The translations under genes were made by a program, and so were the position numbers. A DNA stretch of 64,000 nucleotides from JACKAQ01 sp965227145 (lineage in GTDB: Bacteria > Calditrichota > Calditrichia > RBG-13-44-9 > J075), in assembly GCA_965227145.1 (NCBI GenBank), contig OZ245730.1:248001-312000 (forward strand), written 5' to 3'. The notes beneath the pieces were generated by a model, which worked only from the letters and a program-made list of their open reading frames with translations, did not search any database and was not told the DNA's origin. Below, in pieces: positions 54,802 through 64,000 of the stretch. Numbering within the stretch: position 1 is the stretch's first letter; the number at the start of each line of letters is the position of its first letter.

Positions 54802-55749
54802 ATGGAATTGGCAAAAACAGTTGTGGTTGCGCTCGGCGGGAACGCCATTCAACAAAAGGGCGAAAAAGGCACCATTTATCAGCAGTTTGCAAATACGCGC
54901 AGCAGCATGGACGTGGTTTGCGATCTGCTGAAAAATGGCGACCGGGTAATTTTAACCCACGGAAACGGCCCTCAGGTGGGCAACGAACTTATCCGGGTGG
55001 AATCCGCCAGCAATTTGGTGCCGGAGCTGCCGCTCGGTTTGCTGGTTGCGGATACGCAGGGCGGCATGGGCTACATGCTCGAACAATGTTTGCTGAACGT
55101 GCTGCACGATCGCGGTTTATACAATCAGGTTGTTTGCATCATCACCCAAACGTTGGTGGATAAAAGCGATCCGTCGTTGAAAAATCCTACCAAATATGTG
55201 GGACCGTTTTACGAAGATCACGAAGTTGAAAATTTACGACGCACCCGAGGCTGGGCGCTGAAAGAAGATCCCGGACGCGGCTGGCGGCGGGTCGTGCCAT
55301 CGCCAAAACCGTTGCAAATTATCGAGAAAAATATCATTCGCCAACTGGTGGAAAGCGAAATTGTGGTCATCGCCGCCGGCGGTGGTGGTATTCCGGTGTA
55401 TCTGGAAGACAACGGCTGGCTGGAAGGTCTCGACGCAGTGGTGGACAAAGATCTCGCATCGGCGGTGCTGGCGGCGGATGTCGGCGCACAGGAAATGATC
55501 ATCCTCACCGGTGTGGACAAAGTGGCCATCAATTACGGCAAACCCGGCGAAACCTGGTTCGACCACCTGACGGTGGAAATGGCCCGCAATTTTTTGGCGG
55601 ACGGCCATTTCCCGAAAGGCAGCATGGGCCCAAAAATCGAGGCGGCGATCCAGTTTATCGAATCCGGCGGGCAAAAAGTGCTCATCACTTCGGTTGAAAA
55701 TGCGTCGGACGCGCTGCGCGGCCGCAACGGCACTGTCATCACCATGTAA
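54802..55749 (+). CDS. arcC: Carbamate kinase
   Basis: ATG 54802 (SD AGGAAAGG) gives 315 residues. Motifs are VVALGGNAIQQ, LTHGNGPQVGN, TQGGMGYMLEQ, CIITQTLVDKSDP, IAAGGGGIPV, the VVDKDLASAVLAADVGAQ helix and FPKGSMGPKIEAAIQF. It interconverts carbamate + ATP and carbamoyl phosphate + ADP, usually yielding ATP in arginine or purine breakdown. The downstream GlnE homologue starts 12 bp after the stop, so they probably share a transcript. Confidence 0.95.
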   Translation: MELAKTVVVALGGNAIQQKGEKGTIYQQFANTRSSMDVVCDLLKNGDRVILTHGNGPQVGNELIRVESASNLVPELPLGLLVADTQGGMGYMLEQCLLNVLHDRGLYNQVVCIITQTLVDKSDPSLKNPTKYVGPFYEDHEVENLRRTRGWALKEDPGRGWRRVVPSPKPLQIIEKNIIRQLVESEIVVIAAGGGGIPVYLEDNGWLEGLDAVVDKDLASAVLAADVGAQEMIILTGVDKVAINYGKPGETWFDHLTVEMARNFLADGHFPKGSMGPKIEAAIQFIESGGQKVLITSVENASDALRGRNGTVITM

Positions 55750-55761
55750 CAGAAATAAACA

Positions 55762-58700
55762 ATGGAAATTTTCCCGAGAGAAACATACGAAAAGCTGGTT
55801 CAGCCGGATGGGTTTTCGCCTGCGGAACTGGAAGCCATTTACCGTGCGCATGGGTTTGATAACGCGATGATGGCGCATCAGGCGCTGCAACGGATTGCCG
55901 CGCATCCGGCAGTTGCGGACTGGATTGACAGTTTTGTGCCCGCCCTGTTTTTGGGATTGGAGAAAACTGCCAGCCCAAACCGCGCGCTGCTCAATCTCGA
56001 ACGATTTATCGACCAAAGCCGCGATGCAACGATGCTGAAATCGCTGATGTCGCAGCCGCGATTGCTGGAAATGTTGCTCACGCTGTTTACCGGCAGCCAG
56101 TTTCTCAGCGATATTTTATTGCGCCATCCCGAGTATTTGCATGATTTAAGCGATGTCCGGCAACTGGCGATCATCAAAAGCACCGAAAAACTGGTCACCG
56201 AAGGCAACGCATTTCTGCAAACAGACAGCGCCGGACTGGATTCTGTTGACTTACTGCGCCGTTTTCAGCGAAAAGAATTGCTGCGCATCGGTATGGGCGA
56301 TTTGCTCAGTATCATCGATTTTCGCGCGGTGATACGCCAGCTATCCAACCTCGCGGATGCGATTATCCAGATTTGCCTGAAATTATCCCTCAACGACCTG
56401 CCACCCGAAGCGCATCATTTTGCGGTGCTGGGCATGGGTAAACTCGGCGGACGCGAACTGAATTACAGTTCCGATATCGATCTGGTTTTCGTATCGCAAA
56501 GCGGCGAGGATGTTACCCAGCAACTCGGGCGAAGGCTGATTGATTTGCTCACCCGCCCCACCGCCGAAGGATTTTTGTATCGCGTGGACATGCGGCTGCG
56601 CCCGTGGGGAAACGCCGGACGGCTGACGCCTGCGTTGGCAGAATATCTCGATTATTTGAAAACGCACGCGCAATCGTGGGAAAAACAGGCGCTGCTCAAA
56701 TCGCGGTTCATCGCCGGGGACGAGGCGATCGGGCAGGCGTTTACCCGCCAGTCGCGCCCGCTGATTTTTTTGCGAAAAGCCCCGGACGATCAGCGAACAG
56801 ATGCCGTTCGCAGCGAAGTTCACGGCATGAAACAGAAGATCGAGCAGAAGCTCAAACAGCACGGCGGCGAGTTTGGCGAAGTGAAAAGCGGTATCGGCTC
56901 CATCCGCGATGTGGAATTTACCACCCAATACTTGCAGCTCATTTACGGCGACGAATACCCCCAAATTTTGACCCGCAGCACGCTGGATGCGCTGGCGCGA
57001 ATGGCTGCTGCCAACATTTTACCCGCCCGGAATTTTCGCGTATTGACGGATGGTTACACCTTTTTGCGATCGATCGAACATTATTTGCAGATGATGCACA
57101 ACCAGCAAACCCACCAATTACCGGAAGATGAACGGGAATTGCAATTTCTCGCGCGGCGGCTTGGTTTTGAGGGAAAAAACAGCGGCACCCAATTGGTGAA
57201 TCGCTATCGCCAGCACCGGCAGGCGATCCGGGAAATTTACCGGCGATATCTCGATGCCGGTTACGCCGGACAAATGCAGCGCAGCCAGACGACGCAACAG
57301 CCGGTTTCCATTCCCTCCGCGCTCAGTTTGGATGCGGTTTACAACACCCTTTTTTCCCAAATTGAAATTACCCAACACCAGCAAATGGCGGCGGAACTCA
57401 GCCCGGAACAGCCGGTGAAAATCCACACGCTGCAACTGGATGACGATCGCTGGCAACTCACGGTGGTCGGTTACGATTACCTCGGCGTGCTTTCGGTGAT
57501 TTGCGGGCTGCTGTTTGTGCAGCATTTCAATATTGTGGAAGGGCATATTTTTACTTACGATGCGCCCGATAAATCGAAACCGGGTGTTTATCGCCGGCGC
57601 AGATTGCCGATGAGCCAGTTGCAAAATCTGCGAAAAAAAGCCGTTGCCGTGCCCGGACGTCGGGTGCTGGACGTGCTAACCGTTCAGCGAAACGAACCGG
57701 CGTTGCCGGAAACGTGGGATAATTATCAGCAGCGGCTGACCCAATTTTGGGAACTGCTGCGCGATCAGCGCCGCGACGAAGCCCGTGGCAAACTGGCGCG
57801 ATTGTTCGCGAAAGCACTGCCGGAATCCGCCGCAGCGCAAACCCTGTTGCCGGTGGATATCGAAATTGACAACACCGCCTCGCCCGATTTTACAGTGCTG
57901 CGCATCGATGCGCCGGACACGATCGGTTTTCTCTACGAACTCACCAACGCGCTGGCGCTCAACGGCATCGACCTCATCCGGGTAGAAATCCGTTCGGTGG
58001 GCAACCGGGCGCACGACACGCTGTTCGTCACCGATGTGCGCGGCAACAAAATTACCGATCCCCAGAAACAGCGCCGTTTGCGCGCCGCAACTGTTTTGGT
58101 GAAGCAATTCACCCATTTGCTGCCGCAATCGCCCAATCCCGCCGCAGCGATGCTCCATTTTCAGCAGTTCGTCAGCCAGGTGTTCAGCCAGCCGGAAAGT
58201 TATGTGGAACTGGCAACGCTGGAACGCCCGGAAGTGCTGGACGCATTGGCGCGATTGCTCGGCGTCAGCGATTTTTTGTGGGAAGATTTTTTGCGGATGC
58301 AACACGCGAATCTGTTTCCGGTGCTGCAAAATCTCGAATTGCTGAAAGTAGCCGCAACGCCGGAGGAATTACGCAACGATCTGAAATCTGCGCTCGAAAC
58401 CGCTGCTGATACAACAACCCGTCGCCAAATCCTCAACGCGTTCAAAGATCGCGAAATGTTTCGCATCGATATGCGCTATATTCAGGGTTTCACCGAGTCT
58501 TTTTGGGATTTTTCGGAAGAATTGAGCGATTTGGTGGAAATCGTCATCCGGCAAGCAGTGGAAATTGCCCTGCCGGAACTGGAAGCGCAGCACGGCATCC
58601 CCCGCACTGCAACCGGCGAGCGCTGCCCGCTGTGTGTGTGTGCGTTGGGAAAATTCGGCGGTCGCGAAATGGGTTTCGCATCCGATGTGGAACTGATGTT

Positions 58701-59475
58701 CCTGTTCAGCGAAACCGGCAGTACCGACGGCGAAAAATCGCTAACGAATACAGAATATTTTGAAAAACTGGTGGTCACGATTGCGCAACTCATCGAAGCG
58801 CGGAAAGAGGGTATTTTTGAACTTGATTTGCGGCTGCGCCCTTACGGCAAAGCCGGGCGAATGGCGGTGCTGTTGAGCGCATTTGCGGAATATTTTGCGC
58901 CGGAAGGTCCGGCGTGGAATTACGAACGGCAATCGCTGGTGCGGCTGCGCCCGATTTTTGGCGATGATTTGCTCGCAAAAAAAATAGTGGCGCTGCGCGA
59001 TCAGTTTTTATACGAAAGCGCCGCTTTCGACGCTGCGGCGATGCGCGCGATCCGCGAAAAACAGGTGCGCCAATTGGTTGCCGGCGGCACCGTGAACGCC
59101 AAATTCAGCCCCGGTGCGTTGGTCGAGCTGGAATATCTGGTGCAGGGATTACAGATTTTGCACGGCAAAAATCACCCGGAGCTGCGCCAGACCAACACCC
59201 GAAAAGCGTTGGCAGCGCTGGAAAATTGCGGTATCATTTCCAAAAAAGATCACGCCGGATTGATGGATGCGCACCTATTTTTACGCCGGTTGATCGAGGC
59301 GCAGCGAATGGTTCGCGGCAACGCGAAAGATTTGACCATCCCGCCGGAAGATAGCGACGAATTCAATTTTCTGGCAAAACGCCTCAATTATGGCGACGAT
59401 ATCGACCGCCTTCACGACGATATGCTGACACACACTGCGTTCATCCAAAAAATCAGCAAAAAATTGCTGCGCTGA
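55762..59475 (+). CDS. GlnE-family adenylyltransferase with two internal ACT domains
   Basis: The 1237-residue protein is longer than typical GlnE (about 950). The N-terminal nucleotidyltransferase half has GMGKLGGRELNYSSDIDLVF (~221-241). The C-terminal half has ALGKFGGREMGFASDVELMF (~961-981). Both are followed by helical GlnE/GlnD-type domains. Between them lie two ACT-like segments (~551-610, QLTVVGYDYLGVLSVICGLL; ~710-765, VLRIDAPDTIGFLYELTNAL), as found in GlnD. It probably modifies glutamine synthetase in response to an amino-acid ligand (inference). The second motif has D-x-E instead of D-x-D. Confidence 0.85.
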   Translation: MEIFPRETYEKLVQPDGFSPAELEAIYRAHGFDNAMMAHQALQRIAAHPAVADWIDSFVPALFLGLEKTASPNRALLNLERFIDQSRDATMLKSLMSQPRLLEMLLTLFTGSQFLSDILLRHPEYLHDLSDVRQLAIIKSTEKLVTEGNAFLQTDSAGLDSVDLLRRFQRKELLRIGMGDLLSIIDFRAVIRQLSNLADAIIQICLKLSLNDLPPEAHHFAVLGMGKLGGRELNYSSDIDLVFVSQSGEDVTQQLGRRLIDLLTRPTAEGFLYRVDMRLRPWGNAGRLTPALAEYLDYLKTHAQSWEKQALLKSRFIAGDEAIGQAFTRQSRPLIFLRKAPDDQRTDAVRSEVHGMKQKIEQKLKQHGGEFGEVKSGIGSIRDVEFTTQYLQLIYGDEYPQILTRSTLDALARMAAANILPARNFRVLTDGYTFLRSIEHYLQMMHNQQTHQLPEDERELQFLARRLGFEGKNSGTQLVNRYRQHRQAIREIYRRYLDAGYAGQMQRSQTTQQPVSIPSALSLDAVYNTLFSQIEITQHQQMAAELSPEQPVKIHTLQLDDDRWQLTVVGYDYLGVLSVICGLLFVQHFNIVEGHIFTYDAPDKSKPGVYRRRRLPMSQLQNLRKKAVAVPGRRVLDVLTVQRNEPALPETWDNYQQRLTQFWELLRDQRRDEARGKLARLFAKALPESAAAQTLLPVDIEIDNTASPDFTVLRIDAPDTIGFLYELTNALALNGIDLIRVEIRSVGNRAHDTLFVTDVRGNKITDPQKQRRLRAATVLVKQFTHLLPQSPNPAAAMLHFQQFVSQVFSQPESYVELATLERPEVLDALARLLGVSDFLWEDFLRMQHANLFPVLQNLELLKVAATPEELRNDLKSALETAADTTTRRQILNAFKDREMFRIDMRYIQGFTESFWDFSEELSDLVEIVIRQAVEIALPELEAQHGIPRTATGERCPLCVCALGKFGGREMGFASDVELMFLFSETGSTDGEKSLTNTEYFEKLVVTIAQLIEARKEGIFELDLRLRPYGKAGRMAVLLSAFAEYFAPEGPAWNYERQSLVRLRPIFGDDLLAKKIVALRDQFLYESAAFDAAAMRAIREKQVRQLVAGGTVNAKFSPGALVELEYLVQGLQILHGKNHPELRQTNTRKALAALENCGIISKKDHAGLMDAHLFLRRLIEAQRMVRGNAKDLTIPPEDSDEFNFLAKRLNYGDDIDRLHDDMLTHTAFIQKISKKLLR

Positions 59476-59477
59476 AG

Positions 59478-60677
59478 TTACAGCTTCCCGACTGCTTTCA
59501 GACAGCCCAAAATGCGCTCAAACGTGCGTTGGATATCGCTGTCCAATCCCACGGAAATCCGCACCAATCCCTCGCTCAAACCCATTTGTGCACGCTCTTC
59601 AACCGGAATTTCGGATGACGTGCTGTGTCCCGGCGAGCTGAACAGCGTTTTAAAATAGCCCAAACTCACCGCCAGATAACCCACTTTGGCTTCCTGCATG
59701 TTCACCATCAGTGCGTTGGCGGTTTCAGCATCGCCCATGTCGATCGTCATCATTCCGCCAAAGCCAAACTGCGGATTCATCAGCGATTTCATCACATCGA
59801 ATTGCGGGTGATGCGGCAATCCGGGATAGTGCACAATTTGCCCGGCTTCGTGCAATTGTTTGCTCAGCCACTGCGCGTTGGTGGAATGTTTTTCCATCCG
59901 GATGTGCAGCGAATGCAAATTTTTGAGAATGCTGGCAGCCCGGAAACTGTCCAGCACCGGACCGAGCAGCATGTTCGCGCCGGAATTCACGTCCATCAAT
60001 TGATTAATAAATTCGCTGCTGGCGCAAACGCAGCCAGCCACACAATCGCTGGTGCCGTTGATAAATTTGGTCATGCTGTGCACCACTACATCCGCGCCCA
60101 TCCGGATCGGTGAGAAAATCATCGGGCTGAAGGTATTGTCCACCACCAGTTTCAGATTATGTCGTTTGGCGATGCGGCTAAGTGCAGGAATATCAGCGAT
60201 TTCCAGCAACGGATTGCTCATCGTTTCGCAATAAATGACGCGCGTTTTCGGAGTGATTGCGGCTTCAACTTCCGCCAAATTAAGCGCATTTACAAACGTG
60301 GTGCGGATGCCCAAACGCGGAAAAAAATTCTTGAACAGCGCATAGCTGCCGCCGTAAATCGTGCGGCTGGAAATAATTTCGTCGCCGGTTTGGCAAAGCT
60401 GCAGCAGTGTGGAACTGATTGCGGACATGCCGGAAGCGGTCACCTGCGCGGATTCACTATCCTCCATTCGCGCCAACGCCTGCGCCAGATATTTGTTGCT
60501 CGGATTCCAGTGTCGCGAATACAAAAAGCAGCCTTCGATTTCGTGTTCGAACACTTCTTCCATTGTTTTTGGGCTGAGAAAAGTGTAGGTCGATGAATCT
60601 GTGATGGAAGGATTGACATCGCCAAATTCGCCGAAAACCAGATAATCCTGAATGTTGCTTCCCGGATCAAACGCCAT
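59478..60677 (-). CDS. Cys/Met-metabolism PLP enzyme (methionine gamma-lyase/cystathionine synthase-like)
   Basis: The 399-residue protein has the family features EGCFLYSRHWNPSN, ASGMSAISSTLLQL, YCETMSNPLLEI, VVDNTFSPM and the PLP-lysine segment VVHSMTKFINGTSD. Substrate choice between methionine gamma-lyase, O-acetylhomoserine sulfhydrylase and cystathionine enzymes cannot be settled by eye. It lies 11 bp downstream of an Lrp-type regulator and is probably controlled by it. SD AAGGAG precedes the ATG. It converges on the GlnE homologue, 2 bp away. Confidence 0.88.
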   Translation of the reverse strand: MAFDPGSNIQDYLVFGEFGDVNPSITDSSTYTFLSPKTMEEVFEHEIEGCFLYSRHWNPSNKYLAQALARMEDSESAQVTASGMSAISSTLLQLCQTGDEIISSRTIYGGSYALFKNFFPRLGIRTTFVNALNLAEVEAAITPKTRVIYCETMSNPLLEIADIPALSRIAKRHNLKLVVDNTFSPMIFSPIRMGADVVVHSMTKFINGTSDCVAGCVCASSEFINQLMDVNSGANMLLGPVLDSFRAASILKNLHSLHIRMEKHSTNAQWLSKQLHEAGQIVHYPGLPHHPQFDVMKSLMNPQFGFGGMMTIDMGDAETANALMVNMQEAKVGYLAVSLGYFKTLFSSPGHSTSSEIPVEERAQMGLSEGLVRISVGLDSDIQRTFERILGCLKAVGKL

Positions 60678-60688
60678 GATGACGCTCC

Positions 60689-61174
60689 TTATTTTGTTGT
60701 TTCTATTGGAATTGACGAAACATTTTTTACCTCGGAAAGAACCAGTGTCGTTTGCATTTTGCTCATCCCGGGAATTTTCGCCAATTTATGCAGAATAAAA
60801 TTTTCGTATTCAGAAATGGATGCCGCCACCACTTTCAGCAAAAAATCCGCTTCGCCGGTGATGTGGTAACATTCCAGCACCTCCGGCAGCTCGTGAATGG
60901 CGTTTTGGAACAGATCGATGGATTGCAACTGGTGCATTGACAGCGTAACGGAAATCCACGCGGTGATATCGATGCCCACTGCTTTGGGATCGACCCGGGC
61001 GCTGTATCCGGTGATGACGCCGGCTTTTTCCAGCCGTTTGACGCGCTCCAGCATCGCCGGCGGGGAGATGCCCACTTTTTCGGCGAGTTGCGCATTGGTG
61101 ATGCGCCCTTTTTTTTGCATGATCTGCAATATCTGCTGATCGACGGCATCGAGATTGTAAACGGGTTGTTGCAC
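60689..61174 (-). CDS. Lrp/AsnC-family transcriptional regulator
   Basis: GTG 61174 with SD AGGAAG gives 161 residues. It has an N-terminal AsnC-type HTH (LDAVDQQILQIMQKKGRITN in the first helix pair, AQLAEKVGISPPAMLERVKRL as the recognition unit, core GISPPAMLERVKRLE) and a C-terminal RAM/ligand domain (CYHITGEADFLLKV). It is first in a two-gene unit with the PLP lyase. Amino-acid-responsive control of that gene is likely (inference). Confidence 0.93.
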   Translation of the reverse strand: MQQPVYNLDAVDQQILQIMQKKGRITNAQLAEKVGISPPAMLERVKRLEKAGVITGYSARVDPKAVGIDITAWISVTLSMHQLQSIDLFQNAIHELPEVLECYHITGEADFLLKVVAASISEYENFILHKLAKIPGMSKMQTTLVLSEVKNVSSIPIETTK

Positions 61175-61273
61175 GGCTTCCTAATTATATTTTGCAAAAA
61201 TCAAATTCAAACAAATATAATTAGACAAAAACACAAATAAAAGAATATTTGTAAATAGTGGATTCGGCGAGTC

Positions 61274-61304
61274 AAAAAAAAGGGCGCTGATGGTTCAGCG
61301 CCCC
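61274..61304 (-). terminator. Rho-independent terminator of the subtilase gene
   Basis: GGGCGCTGA (61282-61290) pairs perfectly with 61295-61303 around a 4-nt loop, followed on the minus strand by eight T. It lies ~25 bp after the protease stop. Confidence 0.93.
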
Positions 61305-61329
61305 GGGGTAGAAAAAATGTGGGGGATTG

Positions 61330-64000
61330 TCAGCGAATGAGCAGCATTTTCCGGGATTGCACCGTTGCCTGCGATTCCAGCCGATAAAAATAAACCCCGC
61401 TGGCAACCGGCATCCCGCGATTATCGCGACCGTCCCAATTGACGCTGTAACGTCCGGCAGTTTGTGCTGCGTTCACCAGTGTGCGCACTTCCTGACCGGC
61501 TATGTTGAATATTTTCAATGAGATATCGCTTGCGTTTGCCAGCCGGTATTCAATGGTTGTGGTCGGGTTGAACGGATTCGGGTAATTCTGCGCCAGCTCA
61601 AAATCGTCCGCTACCGGATTCGCCAAATCGTCGATTGCGGTGGGATTGTCCCACAGCGTTTGCGCGTTATCTGCATGCTGCTGCAAATCCGCGAGGGTGT
61701 TTGCGCCGATAATGGCGAACGCAATTTCCACCGAGCTGTTCGGCGGAATGCTCAGCGGTCCGGTGCCAACGAGGGTGGAAATATCCACATTGTCCAGCGA
61801 TTGGGTTTGCAGCCCGCCGCTCAAAAAATTCCATTTTTCGCTGTCCGTAAAACCGTCGTAAATCTCGCCGGGATTGTTCACCGCTTTGAACGAGCCACCG
61901 GCGACATCTGTTAACAATCGTGTGCCCACCAATCGCGTGGGTGCGGATGCGTTGTTCATCGCGTACAGCATGCTGCGATCGCTGTCGTAGCGCACGTAAT
62001 CGCTGGCAGTGCTGTTGATGTCCCAATCGAAAAACAGCCCGGCGTGCAGGTTGTTCAGCGCAGTGGCGTTGTTGTTAAAAATGGTGTAATGAAAAATTAC
62101 GAAATCCTGGTTTTCCGTGCGGTTATCGGCATACGATTTTTGAAGAACGCTGATGCCCAACGGCGTTGCAGCCAGCGAATCGGTGAGCAAAATGGCACCT
62201 TCTTCGTTGGAAAATGCGCCGGGGGAAACCACGCTCAAATCTTCGCCGGTGGCGGGCAGAAAATCATCGTCTTGTGTGCTGCCGTCGGCGCCGCGAATGC
62301 AGTCGGAAACCGTGCCGGTTCCGGTGCCGATCATCAATCCGCCTTCGAACAGATAACCGTTGGAATTATACACAAATCCCACGCCCGGCGTGCCGTCGAA
62401 TCCGGTGAAACCGATGTTGCCCTGCGTGGTGATGGATGTTTGCAAAATTCCGGTGTTGTGCGATGCGAAACTCGGCGGCGTAACAGTCAGTGTGAAAAAA
62501 TCGCGATCGCTGTAGGTGCCGTCGCTGATATCCAGAAAAAAGCGCAGCACGTGCCCGTTGGTTGCGGCGGCGCTGACGCTGAACTGGAAATTGCCGGTGA
62601 GCACATCGTTGCTGTTCATCGCACCTAAATTTGCAATTTCTGATGTGACGGAAACGAGGTTGTCATCGCTGCTCAGCGTAACGGAAACGTTGCCGGATGC
62701 GGCGAGATAGTTGATAAATTCCAGCGTCAAATCGATGGTTTCGCCAGCGTCAACAATGCCGTCGCTGCCGCTATCGGTGAATGAAACATCGCTCAGCCGG
62801 ATCGCCGGAATCGAGAAATCGGTAACTGCCCGCAGCGCGTTGATGCGCCCCTTTCCCGTCAATCCGGAAATGCCGGGATTCGCCGCGTCAATCGGATCGC
62901 AGGTGACCCGGATTTGCTCGCGCAATTGGTCAACCGTGTAACCGGGATTCGCGGTTTTCACCAATCCCGCCAATCCTGCGGCCATCGGGCTGGCCATCGA
63001 AGTTCCCGAATAAGATGATGAATATGTGTTGTTCGGCGTTGTGCTGAAAATGCTGACGCCCGGTGCAAACACATCCACCGTAACGCCGTAATTGGAAAAA
63101 CCGGGTTTTGCATCGCTGGTTTTGTTGGTTGCGCCAACTGCCAAAACGTGGTTGTAATTGGAGGGATAATGTGGCAATGCATCGTTATTTGAACCGGCGT
63201 TACCGGCTGCCGCGACAATCAGCACGTTGTTGGCGTAGGCAAAATTGATCACATCCTGCTCCAGCCGCGAGGCATTTCCGGCACCGCCCCAACTGCAATT
63301 GATGATGTCTGCGCCGTTCGCAACGGCATAGCTGATGCCGTCGTATCCAAATTGAACGATGCGATCCGCGGTCGGGCTGGCGGCGCAAATACCCATAATT
63401 TCGCAGTTCCAGCTGATGCTGCTCACGCCGATGCCGTTGTTCGTGACGCCGCCGGCAGTGCCCGAAACGTGGGTGCCGTGTCCGGCGCTTTGCGGTGTGT
63501 TGGACAATCCGGTGGGATCGTTGCTGCTGTTCGCAAAATTCCAGCCGCGAATGTCGTCCACAAATCCGTTGGCGTCGTCATCGATGCCGTTTCCGGCGAT
63601 TTCACCCGGATTTGTCCAGATGTTGGTTACCAAATCTTCGTGATCCCAATCGGTGCCGCCGTCAACCACGGCGATAACAACGCTGCCCTGCTCGCCTTTT
63701 ACCACATCCCAGGCTTGCGACGCCTGAACCTGGGGAAACTGGCTCATCGCAGCGTATTGCGGATCATTCGGCGTATCCGCCAGCGGATAGGTGTATTTCG
63801 GTTCGGCATATTCGATGTTCGGATCGGCGGTCAGCGCTGCCGCAATCTGTTGCGGATCGGCATCGCCGCGATAACTTACGTTATAAATGCTTTCGATTGA
63901 AACGGGATTGGCAAGTCCGCTGTGCATTGCTCGCGATGGCAACATCTGGCGGAATTCGATGACCCCGATTTCCCGGAATCGCTCGTCCAGCGAAGCAATG
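61330..64000 (-). CDS. Subtilisin-like (S8) secreted protease with sorting domain (5' partial)
   Basis: The frame stays open through the right edge, so the N-terminus (signal peptide and the start of the propeptide) is missing. The visible part, numbered from the ATG at 63945, has propeptide-like sequence (~1-60), then the S8 triad: Asp95 in AVVDGGTDW, His156 in GHGTHVSG and Ser316 in GTSMASP. Beta domains follow, then a C-terminal sorting domain (FELAQNYPNPFNPTTTIEY; SGVYFYRLES; KMLLIR). It is expected to be exported through a type IX-like route and to act outside the cell. Confidence 0.93.
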   Translation of the reverse strand, partial: IASLDERFREIGVIEFRQMLPSRAMHSGLANPVSIESIYNVSYRGDADPQQIAAALTADPNIEYAEPKYTYPLADTPNDPQYAAMSQFPQVQASQAWDVVKGEQGSVVIAVVDGGTDWDHEDLVTNIWTNPGEIAGNGIDDDANGFVDDIRGWNFANSSNDPTGLSNTPQSAGHGTHVSGTAGGVTNNGIGVSSISWNCEIMGICAASPTADRIVQFGYDGISYAVANGADIINCSWGGAGNASRLEQDVINFAYANNVLIVAAAGNAGSNNDALPHYPSNYNHVLAVGATNKTSDAKPGFSNYGVTVDVFAPGVSIFSTTPNNTYSSSYSGTSMASPMAAGLAGLVKTANPGYTVDQLREQIRVTCDPIDAANPGISGLTGKGRINALRAVTDFSIPAIRLSDVSFTDSGSDGIVDAGETIDLTLEFINYLAASGNVSVTLSSDDNLVSVTSEIANLGAMNSNDVLTGNFQFSVSAAATNGHVLRFFLDISDGTYSDRDFFTLTVTPPSFASHNTGILQTSITTQGNIGFTGFDGTPGVGFVYNSNGYLFEGGLMIGTGTGTVSDCIRGADGSTQDDDFLPATGEDLSVVSPGAFSNEEGAILLTDSLAATPLGISVLQKSYADNRTENQDFVIFHYTIFNNNATALNNLHAGLFFDWDINSTASDYVRYDSDRSMLYAMNNASAPTRLVGTRLLTDVAGGSFKAVNNPGEIYDGFTDSEKWNFLSGGLQTQSLDNVDISTLVGTGPLSIPPNSSVEIAFAIIGANTLADLQQHADNAQTLWDNPTAIDDLANPVADDFELAQNYPNPFNPTTTIEYRLANASDISLKIFNIAGQEVRTLVNAAQTAGRYSVNWDGRDNRGMPVASGVYFYRLESQATVQSRKMLLIR

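Overview
The window looks like chromosomal DNA of a Gram-negative bacterium of the FCB superphylum, most likely Calditrichota (Caldithrix/KSB1-like). The evidence is four exported proteins (one split by a frameshift) with a C-terminal 'YPNPFNPTT'-type sorting domain, lipoproteins with lipoboxes, FadL-type and other outer-membrane barrels, a BlaI/M56 pair, moderate GC and SD-led genes. This assignment is inferred from protein style; no rRNA is present.

Layout. 1-3306: CHAT-like/STAND/TPR protein, cut by the left edge. 3382-3609: a small SelW-type selenoprotein with an in-frame UGA and a bacterial SECIS-like hairpin, a gene a standard ORF caller would miss. It converges on selA, the last gene of a leftward operon pgpH-ybeY-CNNM-selA (3619-9232). 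9400-13407, leftward: rnpB, a zinc-ribbon coiled-coil protein, tRNA-Ile2/Met(CAU), a degenerate glycogen-synthase-like protein and galT, followed by a CBM20-esterase. 14864-18754: surface lipoprotein, beta-barrel and TPR protein, then glyA. 20328-26302, leftward: exported repeat protein, sorting-domain protein, AlkD-like protein, and a FadL-SGNH lipoprotein pair. 26616-36693, rightward: PPi-type phosphofructokinase, metF, a lipoprotein, a BlaI-M56/M23 unit with visible promoter and operator, MalK-type ATPase, lgt, TraB and TSUP proteins. 36769-43932: orphan H-NOX, smpB, tyrS, DUF4145, SDR, sohB and pepF. 44220-48315: ABC exporter, NERD and LytR_C pair. 48543-52646: two AT-richer secreted proteins, the first behind a poly-C promoter-like element, the second frameshifted. 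52732-61174: membrane protein, cDPG-synthetase-like protein, carbamate kinase, an ACT-containing GlnE homologue, a Cys/Met PLP lyase and its Lrp regulator. 61330-64000: subtilase with sorting domain, cut by the right edge.

How the genes fit together. Most genes are housekeeping or envelope functions. The most interesting items are the unannotated selenoprotein beside selA, the fusion of an M56 sensor protease to an M23 peptidoglycan hydrolase under BlaI control, the GlnE homologue with two internal ACT domains in a nitrogen cluster, the catalytically degenerate GlgA-like and CHAT-like proteins, and the poly-C tract between -35 and -10-like boxes upstream of a secreted protein gene.
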